DNA from: Nonlabens arenilitoris | Lineage (GTDB): Bacteria; Bacteroidota; Bacteroidia; Flavobacteriales; Flavobacteriaceae | DNA: 64,000 bases | Assembly: GCF_002954765.1 (NCBI RefSeq) | Contig: NZ_MTPW01000001.1 | Location: 2,431,501 to 2,495,500 of the forward strand | Direction of reading: 5' to 3' | In this document: piece after piece, positions 19,407 to 27,182 of the stretch | Numbering within the stretch: the stretch's first letter is position 1 | Layout of the letters: each line of letters starts with the position of its first letter | Made by a program: the position numbers and the translations under genes | The notes under the pieces: generated by a model | What the model was told of the DNA's origin: nothing | The model's database searches: none | What the model saw: the letters and a program-made list of their open reading frames with translations, nothing else

Positions 19407-20120
19407 ATGAATAAAGAATTAATATTACGCGCTTTTGTTAAGGCTAGTCAAGAATTGTATAATAATGGTGTAACTAATCCATCACTGACTCAAATGTCCA
19501 CCAAATTATCTCATTATTTAGAAGAGAATTGGAATGTTGTATTAGGAGAAAGAAGTTTAAGAATATACCGAGGAGATGCGCAGAAATTAGATGGCAAGGA
19601 TGAGGATATAAGTATTAAACAAATTGAAGTTATAAATGGTCTATGTCAATATTTAGGTTACGAGAATTACAATGATTTTCAGAAAGCAATTGATTCAACA
19701 AATAATGATTTAAATGTGACTGAATTTAATAGAAATGTAATACAGTCATTACCATTTAAATATATTCTTCCGGGAATAGGGATGGTGTTAATTGTATTAT
19801 TGATTTATAATTATTCTAATAAACAACGCTGGATGGTATGGCAGACTGATCATTATGTTGAAGTAGATTTTGATGCCACTAAGTATAATGTTAAACAGCT
19901 CAAATTATATCGTGAAGAAAAAATTAAATCTTTCAAAAAAGTAGAAGTTAATTGTTATACCGACTTTTTTAATGAAGATAATAGTGTACGTATATGGTAT
20001 GGGAAGAATTCTAAAAAGCAATTAGAATATTTTACGAATCTAGGATTACACCCAGAAACAGGAATAACATTAAAACCAATTACTAGTTACATGATTAATA
20101 AATATGTTTGTTTTGATTAA
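19407..20120 (+). CDS. single-pass membrane protein of unknown function
   Basis: I chose ATG 19407; an upstream TTG at 19392 also lies in frame but adds only five residues. The 237-residue product has a soluble helical N-terminal part of about 115 residues (cytoplasmic by the positive-inside rule), one membrane helix near residues 118-137 (YILPGIGMVLIVLLIY), and a C-terminal domain of about 95 residues outside. The N-terminal part contains LGERSLRIYRGD and QYLGYENYNDF, a pattern common in flavobacterial proteins of unknown role. It is transcribed away from the kinase operon and ends in a strong terminator. No family is recognised. Confidence 0.7.
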   Translation: MNKELILRAFVKASQELYNNGVTNPSLTQMSTKLSHYLEENWNVVLGERSLRIYRGDAQKLDGKDEDISIKQIEVINGLCQYLGYENYNDFQKAIDSTNNDLNVTEFNRNVIQSLPFKYILPGIGMVLIVLLIYNYSNKQRWMVWQTDHYVEVDFDATKYNVKQLKLYREEKIKSFKKVEVNCYTDFFNEDNSVRIWYGKNSKKQLEYFTNLGLHPETGITLKPITSYMINKYVCFD

Positions 20121-20124
20121 ATGA

Positions 20125-20161
20125 AAGAACAACACTCTTTATAAGAAAAAGTGTTGTTCTT
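20125..20161. terminator. bidirectional terminator between convergent genes
   Basis: An 11-12-bp stem (AAAGAACAACAC with GTGTTGTTCTT) has a 13-nt loop, with A and T tracts on either side. It suits both the plus gene ending at 20120 and the minus gene ending at 20188. Confidence 0.75.
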
Positions 20162-20187
20162 ATTGATGCGTGATTTTTAATTAATAA

Positions 20188-20652
20188 TTATTCAGTTAAA
20201 ATCACAACTGTTTCTATAATTTTATTTTCTTCATCTATATTTATTGTGGTGATGTTACCGTTTTCTAAATGATTGATAAAAGCAGTTTTCTCTGTTTTTT
20301 CCAGTGTTACCTTAACATATTTAGTATCTACTCGTTTTAGTGAGCCTGTAATTGCATCAACTCCCCAACCTATTAAACTAAATCCGTTAATTATACTTAC
20401 TAGATTAAATTTACTATCCATGATAACGACACGTTCGCGATAATTATCAAGTCTAAAATCAATTCGGTCATCTGCTCTTACTTTGATTTGAACTGGTGTC
20501 GTTCCTTTTTCAAATCCATTTACAAAAACCTTTGCTCCTGATGGATCTGATTCAAAGAGAACATTTCTTTTTGATCCCGTAATAATACTTGCGCAACTTG
20601 TGGTCATTAAGAAAATTGCTGTCATTGCTACGATTGTAATTTTTTTAGTCAT
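20188..20652 (-). CDS. PEGA-domain lipoprotein
   Basis: The 154-residue product has a lipoprotein signal peptide ending in TTSC with the cysteine at residue 20. A PEGA-like domain follows at about 30-75, with FESDPSGAKVFVNGFEKGTTP, a fold seen in surface and periplasmic proteins. A hydrophobic, glycine-rich stretch at about 88-105 (IINGFSLIGWGVDAITGS) could touch the membrane. The role is unknown. A conserved dyad (20750-20765) lies about 100 nt upstream, in the position of an operator. Confidence 0.75.
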   Translation of the reverse strand: MTKKITIVAMTAIFLMTTSCASIITGSKRNVLFESDPSGAKVFVNGFEKGTTPVQIKVRADDRIDFRLDNYRERVVIMDSKFNLVSIINGFSLIGWGVDAITGSLKRVDTKYVKVTLEKTEKTAFINHLENGNITTINIDEENKIIETVVILTE

Positions 20653-20989
20653 TTAATAAAGTGTTTAGTTATTACCTACTCCTGGTTAAAGTCGTTTTTC
20701 AGTATATTCCGACTGAGCGACAAACATAATTTTACAATGAAATATTTTCTTACGGTTTCCCGTAAACCAGATTAATTATTCTATGAAAATAATTAGAGCG
20801 CAAGCGGTTAAATTTATAATCGGTTGTATCTAATAGAGAGCATCATCAATTCTATAATCTTGGTGCTTACATTCTTATAATGTGTTATATCAGGCTTTAC
20901 AGTTACCTCTACATTTTATGACTTTGAAGTGTTTTATTCTAACTTTTCAATACTAATATTGCATTTAAGAATTGAACGGCGAGGCGTCT
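20653..20989. other. 337-bp divergent intergenic region
   Basis: It lies between the minus PEGA gene and the plus DUF6642-like gene. Apart from the dyad at 20750-20765 it shows no open frame, no clear promoter boxes and no long repeat. Confidence 0.4.
20750..20765. promoter_or_regulatory. TTACGG-N4-CCGTAA dyad, second copy
   Basis: TTACGGTTTCCCGTAA is identical over 16 bases to the copy at 16515-16530. It lies upstream of the PEGA gene. Confidence 0.45.
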
Positions 20990-21577
20990 ATGAGCAAACT
21001 GGAAATCCCTATAACTGAGATTGAGAATTTTATTTACTGTCTAGAGGTAGTGCCGGATGCAAATTCTACTGAAACGACTGAGGTGCTTACCATACTAGAA
21101 GATATGGCGCTACAACAACAAATCACCAGTATTTATAAGGCCTGTGATACCATTGAAGATCTAGAAGATAGTATCAATCATTTACTGTATGATGACCATC
21201 ACTTTCAAGATTATGAAATGATTTACTTGGTCTTACCTGGCGAGGCTAACAATATATTAATCAATGGTTACTACTACAGCATCGAGGAAATCGCAGAGCT
21301 TTTTGAAGGAAAAATGGATGGTAAAGTCATACATTTTGCAAACAAAAAATTACTAGACCTCACTGATGATGAATCGCAATATTTTCTAGATGTCACTGGT
21401 GCTAGAGCCATTTCTGGTTATGGAGTTTCATCCGCTCACATGACCAGTGCGTTTACGCTAGATCGTCTGTTTTTCAGTTTGTTCTATGAGAATGATGACT
21501 TAAAAGAAGTTGTGGAGCGTTTGTTTTACAAGCAGTATAAACTTTGTCAGTTGCTAGACTTTAGGTTGTATTATTAG
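20990..21577 (+). CDS. DUF6642-like protein
   Basis: I start at ATG 20990 (MSKLEIPI) rather than the in-frame TTG 20972. The 195-residue soluble protein opens with IYCLEVV near residue 13. It continues with a helical block, ITSIYKACDTIEDLEDSIN, then YEMIYLVLPGEANNILING and YSIEEIAELFEG. The late segment FLDVTGARAISGYG is typical of the family as I remember it: conserved proteins of about 200 residues with no known activity. There is no signal peptide. It converges with the next gene across an 18-bp palindrome. The family call is from motif recall, not a search. Confidence 0.7.
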   Translation: MSKLEIPITEIENFIYCLEVVPDANSTETTEVLTILEDMALQQQITSIYKACDTIEDLEDSINHLLYDDHHFQDYEMIYLVLPGEANNILINGYYYSIEEIAELFEGKMDGKVIHFANKKLLDLTDDESQYFLDVTGARAISGYGVSSAHMTSAFTLDRLFFSLFYENDDLKEVVERLFYKQYKLCQLLDFRLYY

Positions 21578-21590
21578 TTTGTTGTGGAGA

Positions 21591-21606
21591 CGCTTTCGCG
21601 AAAGCG
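21591..21606. repeat. dispersed 16-bp palindrome, copy 4
   Basis: Perfect CGCTTTCGCGAAAGCG (18 bp with flanking A and T). It lies in the 40-bp gap between two convergent genes, where it could also stop transcription, although no T run follows. Confidence 0.85.
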
Positions 21607-21617
21607 TATCAATCCAT

Positions 21618-21971
21618 CTAATTCAAAAACAACGTATAATTGATATCCACAATGTCAATAATTTCCATGGATTGAGGCGTGTCTAAATGAAGTAAAGAGC
21701 GCAGCAGTTGCAGCTCGTGTTTATTAAAAATCATCACGAGATTATCTTGAGCAGATGGAACTGGTATTTTTCTTTCCTTAACGACACGTTCATATCTCAA
21801 TTCCCAGTATTCCGTTTCTAACTGGTCGATATATTTCTTAAACCTTTTTAATTGTTGAGGACTGAAATCCAATTGTAGGTTGTTAAAAATCAATCGATAA
21901 ACCTTACAATCTGTGCAATAGGAGAGTTGACCTTGTTTATTTTTGGCAATGGTTTTTACGTTATGGCACAT
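21618..21971 (-). CDS. DUF6686-like small protein with a Cys pair motif
   Basis: The 117-residue product begins MCHNVKTIAKN and has YCTDCKVYRLIFNNL at about 18-32, so C2, C19 and C22 could hold a metal. The rest is helical, with FSPQQLKRFKKYIDQLE. This pattern fits DUF6686 as I recall it, a small flavobacterial family of unknown role. It starts 11 nt after the reductase gene on the same strand and is likely the last gene of the iron-related operon. Confidence 0.65.
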   Translation of the reverse strand: MCHNVKTIAKNKQGQLSYCTDCKVYRLIFNNLQLDFSPQQLKRFKKYIDQLETEYWELRYERVVKERKIPVPSAQDNLVMIFNKHELQLLRSLLHLDTPQSMEIIDIVDINYTLFLN

Positions 21972-21982
21972 TGTTTAAAGAT

Positions 21983-24175
21983 TTAGTAACAGTCGATATG
22001 GATCTGTCCTCGGGATTCATAATAGGTGAGAGCTGTGTGATTTTCTTGAATTGAAATTTTTTCTAGAACCTCAATGACATCGTCTTTCATAGCCATAGAA
22101 CCACAAATCATGATGTGACAGCCGTTATGTAAACGGGCTGCGATTAGTTTGCGTTGATCCCAGATCTCGTGTTGTACATATTTTTGTTGTGGTGCACGCG
22201 AGTAGGTGAGATGCACGCTAGAAGATGGATCACCTGCTGTAAATGGAAGGTATGGTTGATATAGTTTAACACTTTCTTTAAACCGTCCACCCCAGAAAAA
22301 CTGGAATTGCTGACCGTTGTCTATCAAATTAGGAATCATTCCTAGAAAAGGAGCTATACCAGTACCATTAGAGATAAAAATTATAGACTCTGGATTTAAG
22401 GGTAAATGAAAATGTGCATTTTCTTCTATATAGGCATGTACGGTGTCGTCTATTTGCAGATCACTCAAGTATGAGGAACAAATACCGTGCTCATGTTTTT
22501 TGATACTGAGTACTATATCATCTTCTATTCTTGCGATAGAATACGCTCTGGGCTTATCGGTTTTAGGAGCTTTTATATGTATAATATCTCCTGATTGACA
22601 AGTTTGATTATGATCAAGTCTTAATTTTAATAGAAAGGTTTGATCTAGATTGAGAGCGGTACGTTCTATCACTTTAAATTCTGCAAATGTGATGTCTTTC
22701 TTTTTAGACTGATAAGATTTATGATGAACTCCTATAGCGGCAGACCATTTTTCTAGCCAGGTATTAAGCTGTTTTTCTGATTGCTCATTTATCTTTTCTA
22801 AAGGAATAAGAGGTGTAAAACTTTGATGATCTTGCAGACTCGCGTCTACCTTTATGGCAAATTTGCAATAATGTTTATAATCCATGGAACCAAAACCTAA
22901 AACAGCAAATTGAATAGGATGAGGTTGATGTATGGTAGGTAATAGAGATAGAAAGTGTCTAGCATTAGTAGGTGCGTCACCATCACCATAAGTAGCGGTT
23001 AACACTAGTAAATGGGTTGCTTTTTTATAGCTGGTATATTCATTCAAACTGCTTACAAAGACGCTTTTACCTTGCTGTATTAACTCTTGTGTGATGTGGC
23101 GCGCAAAAGCATATGTTTGACCACTTTCTGAACCTACTAGAATGATAATGTCACTCACATCTTTATCACTTACTATGGTAATCTTATCAGAAAAGCGACG
23201 TCGTTTTATAAACAGCATTAATCCAGAAAATATAAAGAACAATATACTGGCACTGGCAACCAGTAAAATTAACGACCATAGTATGCTGCCTGATCCCGTA
23301 TGTAGGTTAAAGCTCCACCGAGAAAGTAACAAACTAAATGGTTGTTCTATCTCACTAATAATCTCGCCGCTATACTGATGGACTAATAGATCACGTGTTT
23401 TTAAATTAAATTCATAATAATCCAGCTCATCTTCAGAAAAGGGAAAGGTAATTTGCCTGACCTCATTTAATTTCAATTCTTTGAAGAAGGCTAACTCGCT
23501 CAATCCTTGATAATGTACAGGCAGGACTGGTTCTTTATTCCAGTCCAGTTCTGCTTGATGAACTGGTATTAAATCAAATTTTTCTAATGATAAGTAAACA
23601 CCTGTACTGGCAATAATGATTAGAGGAATCAAAAGCCATCGACCTAAAATAACATGATAACGCTGGTTGAAGTCTCGTTCTTTAACCTTGCTATATAATT
23701 TTAATAAACCGCCCTGACGCTGTATTAATACTAATAAACCTGTTACAGCGATAAGACATAGTAATAACGAGATGATACCAACAAAAATGCGACCTAGGCT
23801 TTTTAAAAATAGAGAACGATGCAAATTTGTGGTCCATATAAATACTGGATGTCGTTCTTTTACCTTACCTAATCGCTGTCCATTAGTAGGGTTCACATAG
23901 ATTTCCTCACTTATACCATCTACCGTAATGACTGATGCTATTACTTCATCATTAGAAGTAACTTGTAATGAGAGTACTTCATCATATTCTTTTTGTAGTG
24001 CTATAATAGCCTTCGCAGTAGATACAGTTTCTAAATCGACAACTTTATACGATTGAGATCGATCTGCGATGGGCTCGCAAGCTAGTATGACACCAGTAAC
24101 TGATGCGATAATTAAAAACAAAGCAGATGTACCTGCAAGAAGCAAGTGACTATATCTCCAAAAAGAAATGGTCAT
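21983..24175 (-). CDS. PepSY membrane/flavodoxin/ferredoxin-reductase fusion
   Basis: The 730-residue protein combines a PepSY-TM-type membrane part (helices near 9-31, 126-151, 178-196 and 298-323) with a flavodoxin domain (343-480, FMN loop GSESGQT at 348-354). These join a CysJ/FNR-type reductase: FAD motif RAYS at 543-546, NADPH motif GTGIAP at 604-609 and a C-terminal aromatic residue. Such fusions pass electrons from NADPH through FAD and FMN to the membrane part, most likely reducing ferric iron or ferric chelates at the outer face. The neighbours fit this: a DUF2271 protein 12 nt upstream, then a haem-uptake cluster with a Fur-family gene. The electron acceptor is not shown by the sequence. 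Confidence 0.85.
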   Translation of the reverse strand: MTISFWRYSHLLLAGTSALFLIIASVTGVILACEPIADRSQSYKVVDLETVSTAKAIIALQKEYDEVLSLQVTSNDEVIASVITVDGISEEIYVNPTNGQRLGKVKERHPVFIWTTNLHRSLFLKSLGRIFVGIISLLLCLIAVTGLLVLIQRQGGLLKLYSKVKERDFNQRYHVILGRWLLIPLIIIASTGVYLSLEKFDLIPVHQAELDWNKEPVLPVHYQGLSELAFFKELKLNEVRQITFPFSEDELDYYEFNLKTRDLLVHQYSGEIISEIEQPFSLLLSRWSFNLHTGSGSILWSLILLVASASILFFIFSGLMLFIKRRRFSDKITIVSDKDVSDIIILVGSESGQTYAFARHITQELIQQGKSVFVSSLNEYTSYKKATHLLVLTATYGDGDAPTNARHFLSLLPTIHQPHPIQFAVLGFGSMDYKHYCKFAIKVDASLQDHQSFTPLIPLEKINEQSEKQLNTWLEKWSAAIGVHHKSYQSKKKDITFAEFKVIERTALNLDQTFLLKLRLDHNQTCQSGDIIHIKAPKTDKPRAYSIARIEDDIVLSIKKHEHGICSSYLSDLQIDDTVHAYIEENAHFHLPLNPESIIFISNGTGIAPFLGMIPNLIDNGQQFQFFWGGRFKESVKLYQPYLPFTAGDPSSSVHLTYSRAPQQKYVQHEIWDQRKLIAARLHNGCHIMICGSMAMKDDVIEVLEKISIQENHTALTYYESRGQIHIDCY

Positions 24176-24187
24176 AGGAACTCTAAT

Positions 24188-24676
24188 TTACTGAGGCAAC
24201 AATCTAACGTAGCGTATGAAACCGCTTCCTTCTTTTTTACCTTTAAGATTCTCGCTGGTTAACTCAAATTGTAGATCTTTTACATAGTATTCTTGATCTT
24301 CTACCGCGGTTTCAAACCTGATAAAATAGCCTTGATCAATTTTATCTTTAGGAATTTGAATAAGATTTATGACACGCTCGCCACCGCTTATTGTGGCGCC
24401 AGAAATAGCGTCTATATCTGGACGTCGTTTCCCATAGAACTTCCACCATTGTGCAATCTCGCTATACCATTCACTGTCCTTACCTTGTACATATAGAGTC
24501 TCTACATATTCTTCTTCAGGATTTAATAAGGAAATGACAATATAAGCACCTTCTCCAGTATAATTTTTGAGCTGGATCATACACTTATAACTAGTTTTTT
24601 CTATGGGATTGATAAAACTAAAAAGCAAAAATGAGCCTAATATAAAGACTGGTAATATTTGAAAAATACGTTTCAT
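24188..24676 (-). CDS. DUF2271 family exported protein
   Basis: The 162-residue product has a hydrophobic export segment at about 6-22. Its body matches DUF2271: MIQLKNYTGEGAYIVISLLNP, then WYSEIAQWWKF, then IDAISGATISGGE near residue 90, then a final strand pair. DUF2271 proteins usually sit next to PepSY reductases or FMN-transfer proteins in periplasmic redox operons. The gene overlaps the ankyrin gene by one base and lies 12 nt before the PepSY reductase gene, so it is probably a periplasmic partner of that reductase. Confidence 0.8.
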   Translation of the reverse strand: MKRIFQILPVFILGSFLLFSFINPIEKTSYKCMIQLKNYTGEGAYIVISLLNPEEEYVETLYVQGKDSEWYSEIAQWWKFYGKRRPDIDAISGATISGGERVINLIQIPKDKIDQGYFIRFETAVEDQEYYVKDLQFELTSENLKGKKEGSGFIRYVRLLPQ

Positions 24677-26160
24677 TATTTTAGATAGTTTAAAGCGGTG
24701 TTGTTTAATAATTCGTTCTCTTTGGCTAGATCATAAGCAGATTCTTCAAAATCTGTTTTTATATGAATATCAGCGCCTTTTGAAATTAAGTATTTAATGA
24801 TGGATTCATTTTTTGCGGTCATCGCTGCGAGATGCAAAGCAGTCAATCCATCATCATTTTTTAAGTTAAGATCTATGTCAAATTCCTCTAGTTGCTTTAA
24901 TAAATTTAAGCTGCCTTGAGCTACTGCGATATGATATAAAGTATGACCATCTTCTTGAATTGTATTCATAGAGACACCTAGATGAGTTAATAATTCAAGT
25001 TTTGCGTTAAAATGATCTGTATTTCTATCGCTGTAGGACTTCAATAAATAATAAGCAAGACTATTACCCTTATGATCTGTAGGACTTAAATCAGCATGTT
25101 GATCAATTAAAAATTGAACAACAGATGGTTCATTTCTATAAACAGCCATCATTAAAGCTGTTTTCCCTTCTTTATTTTTAAGATTTACTTGATCGACATG
25201 TGTATAAAGATGTTTTACAACCTCTAAATTATTATAGCTCGTTGCATTCATAAAAGGCGTGTTGCCATCAATGTCAGCTAGATTTACATCAACATTACGT
25301 TCTATAAAATAATTGATGATATCTATATCTTTAGAATTAGAGGCAATAGCATGTAAGGGATTACGGCCTTGATCACCTGTAATATTCACAGGAATCTCGT
25401 GTGATTCTAAAAAGGTATACAGATCTAAAGCATTTTGATGTCCTCTTGAACCACGACTAGCCATAAGCATGGCATTTCCTCCATTTTTATTGATCGCTTT
25501 ATGGTTGACACCTTTTTGTATCAGTAATTTTAAGAAAGAGATATTTCCTTTTTTAACGGCATAATGAAAGATGTTATTTCCGTCTTCATCGACACTATGT
25601 AAGTCAAGTCCTAGATTTAAAAAATCATTAAGCTCCTTTTCATTTTGTAAGCTCGCGGCAACTAATAATAACAAACTAGCGCCATGTTCACTTTGCTCTT
25701 TTAAAAGGTCTACATCATAATCTTTAAATAACTTATAGAGCTCGATATTTGTTACTCCAGCATTTGCGGCAAAGGCTAGCGGCGTTAAACCATGACTATC
25801 TTTTTTTGTAACTGAAGATCCTTTCTCTAATAATTCTTGAACTATAGCAACATTGTTTGCATATGATGCCCAGTGTAGATAATTGCGACCATCGTGTGTT
25901 TTTTTATTAGGTGAATTCCCTTCCATATTCAGCAGGTATTCAATGATGTCATTTTGTGCACCTCTGATTATTGCATACACAGTAGCGTCAAAAGCATTCT
26001 TGTTCAACGCAACAGGACTGTTACCTTCTTTAATCAATTGCTTTACCTCTTCAAGACTTGGGTTGGTATTCCAGAAGTCGCTAGAGTGAAATATATTCTC
26101 TTGTGCGATAGATGATATTCCTATTAAAAATAGGAGTGTAGTGATCCATATATTTTTCAT
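24676..26160 (-). CDS. secreted ankyrin-repeat protein
   Basis: The 494-residue protein has a signal peptide (about 1-19, cut near SIAQ) followed by about a dozen ankyrin repeats from residue 35 to the end. Examples are DGRNYLHWASYANNVAIVQE, DGNNIFHYAVKKGNISFLK and DGLTALHLAAMTAKNESI. Ankyrin repeats form a binding surface and carry no catalysis. It starts 4 nt after the DUF6607 gene and shares one base with the DUF2271 gene, so it belongs to the same operon. An exported ankyrin protein in a redox/iron operon may be a chaperone or scaffold, which is inference. Confidence 0.88.
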   Translation of the reverse strand: MKNIWITTLLFLIGISSIAQENIFHSSDFWNTNPSLEEVKQLIKEGNSPVALNKNAFDATVYAIIRGAQNDIIEYLLNMEGNSPNKKTHDGRNYLHWASYANNVAIVQELLEKGSSVTKKDSHGLTPLAFAANAGVTNIELYKLFKDYDVDLLKEQSEHGASLLLLVAASLQNEKELNDFLNLGLDLHSVDEDGNNIFHYAVKKGNISFLKLLIQKGVNHKAINKNGGNAMLMASRGSRGHQNALDLYTFLESHEIPVNITGDQGRNPLHAIASNSKDIDIINYFIERNVDVNLADIDGNTPFMNATSYNNLEVVKHLYTHVDQVNLKNKEGKTALMMAVYRNEPSVVQFLIDQHADLSPTDHKGNSLAYYLLKSYSDRNTDHFNAKLELLTHLGVSMNTIQEDGHTLYHIAVAQGSLNLLKQLEEFDIDLNLKNDDGLTALHLAAMTAKNESIIKYLISKGADIHIKTDFEESAYDLAKENELLNNTALNYLK

Positions 26161-26164
26161 GGGA

Positions 26165-27067
26165 TTATTTTTTTACAAAGGATTCAATGATTGTATAGAT
26201 TTGGTCTGCTTGGTCCACATTCTCGTCAAATAAGAACTTATATAAAGTCTTATTATCTACTTTGTTTTCTAATGTTAAGTCACGGTCACGATTATAAACT
26301 TGATTCCATTTTGCGCGCACTAATTCCCATTTATCACTATGTTCTTTCCACCAGTTAGCTGCGGCAGCACAACGACTGTCATCCACCTTTACATAAGTAT
26401 TGTATCCTTTTTCTTTGGCAAGTAGAACATCTTCTTTTCCTTCTTCTTTAATAACCTTGCTATTGTCTTGCTCATGCAACCATCCATAATTTGTAATTTC
26501 ATGACGATTATCTCTCAACAGCATGTTATAGTCACTACGTGTTGTATATTCTCTACGGGCTAGTGGAGCAGGCGTTGTGTTTTCCCAATAGCTTTTTCCA
26601 TCTACATGAACCCAGGTTGCGCTGCCTTCATACCGTGGACTATCATCAACCTGATACACTTTTTGAGTCCATTGACCTTGAACTTGATCTTCCGATTTTT
26701 CTTCATAGTTCCACTTATTATCAAAGTCATAGGTATATAATTCTTGATTTTGATATAACCAGTCCTGTCTCCAGTGCTTTATAATCATAGGTTTTGATGG
26801 ATCACCAACCTGTAATAAATGCTGAATTTGAATTTTATCCTCATCATCAGTTACTAATTGCGCCCATTCTAGCGCTTTATCCACTTTAGTAGCAGACGGT
26901 TTATAAAGTGAATCACTAGAATAATTAAATGTTTCGGTAAAATTAAAAGTTACTTCATAGCAGCCACACATGCTTTTAATGGCGTCTATATCCTGTTGCT
27001 TTTTGTCTTGTGCGGTGGCCATTATGACCATAAATAGAGCTAGTAAAGAGACATAAGTTGTTCTCAT
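26165..27067 (-). CDS. DUF6607 family secreted protein
   Basis: The 300-residue product has a signal peptide (cut near MATAQ, residue 20). It begins with the family hallmark IKSMCGCYEV at about 30-39, followed by FNFTETF. Tryptophan- and tyrosine-rich strands follow (IKHWRQDWLYQN, WTQKVYQVDD, SATWVHVDG). DUF6607 is found widely in Bacteroidota next to TonB receptors and PepSY proteins, and its role is unknown. It is the first gene of a five-gene minus-strand run. A TAATTTTG -7 box lies on the minus strand at 27102-27109, in the region shared with the TonB receptor promoter. Confidence 0.78.
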   Translation of the reverse strand: MRTTYVSLLALFMVIMATAQDKKQQDIDAIKSMCGCYEVTFNFTETFNYSSDSLYKPSATKVDKALEWAQLVTDDEDKIQIQHLLQVGDPSKPMIIKHWRQDWLYQNQELYTYDFDNKWNYEEKSEDQVQGQWTQKVYQVDDSPRYEGSATWVHVDGKSYWENTTPAPLARREYTTRSDYNMLLRDNRHEITNYGWLHEQDNSKVIKEEGKEDVLLAKEKGYNTYVKVDDSRCAAAANWWKEHSDKWELVRAKWNQVYNRDRDLTLENKVDNKTLYKFLFDENVDQADQIYTIIESFVKK

Positions 27068-27119
27068 CGTGGTTTTGTTTTAATAGTTAAAAATTCTGCG
27101 GCAAAATTAATTGTTTTTA

Positions 27120-27151
27120 TTGAATCTAAATAAGAATAATCTATATATTTG
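27120..27151 (+). promoter_or_regulatory. promoter of the TonB receptor gene
   Basis: TTG (27120-27122), 21 nt, then TATATTTG (27144-27151) fits the Bacteroidota TTG/TAnnTTTG consensus. Just downstream, TTAAGAACGATTCTAAG (about 27159-27175) is a weak dyad that could be a Fur-type operator. The divergent DUF6607 operon has TAATTTTG on the other strand at 27102-27109. Confidence 0.6.
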
Positions 27152-27182
27152 CGCTTTATTAAGAACGATTCTAAGTAGTGAT

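Noticed and set aside
27111..27182. Upstream ATG adding 24 residues to the TonB receptor
   Set aside because: It overlaps the TTG/TATATTTG promoter and would bury the signal peptide.
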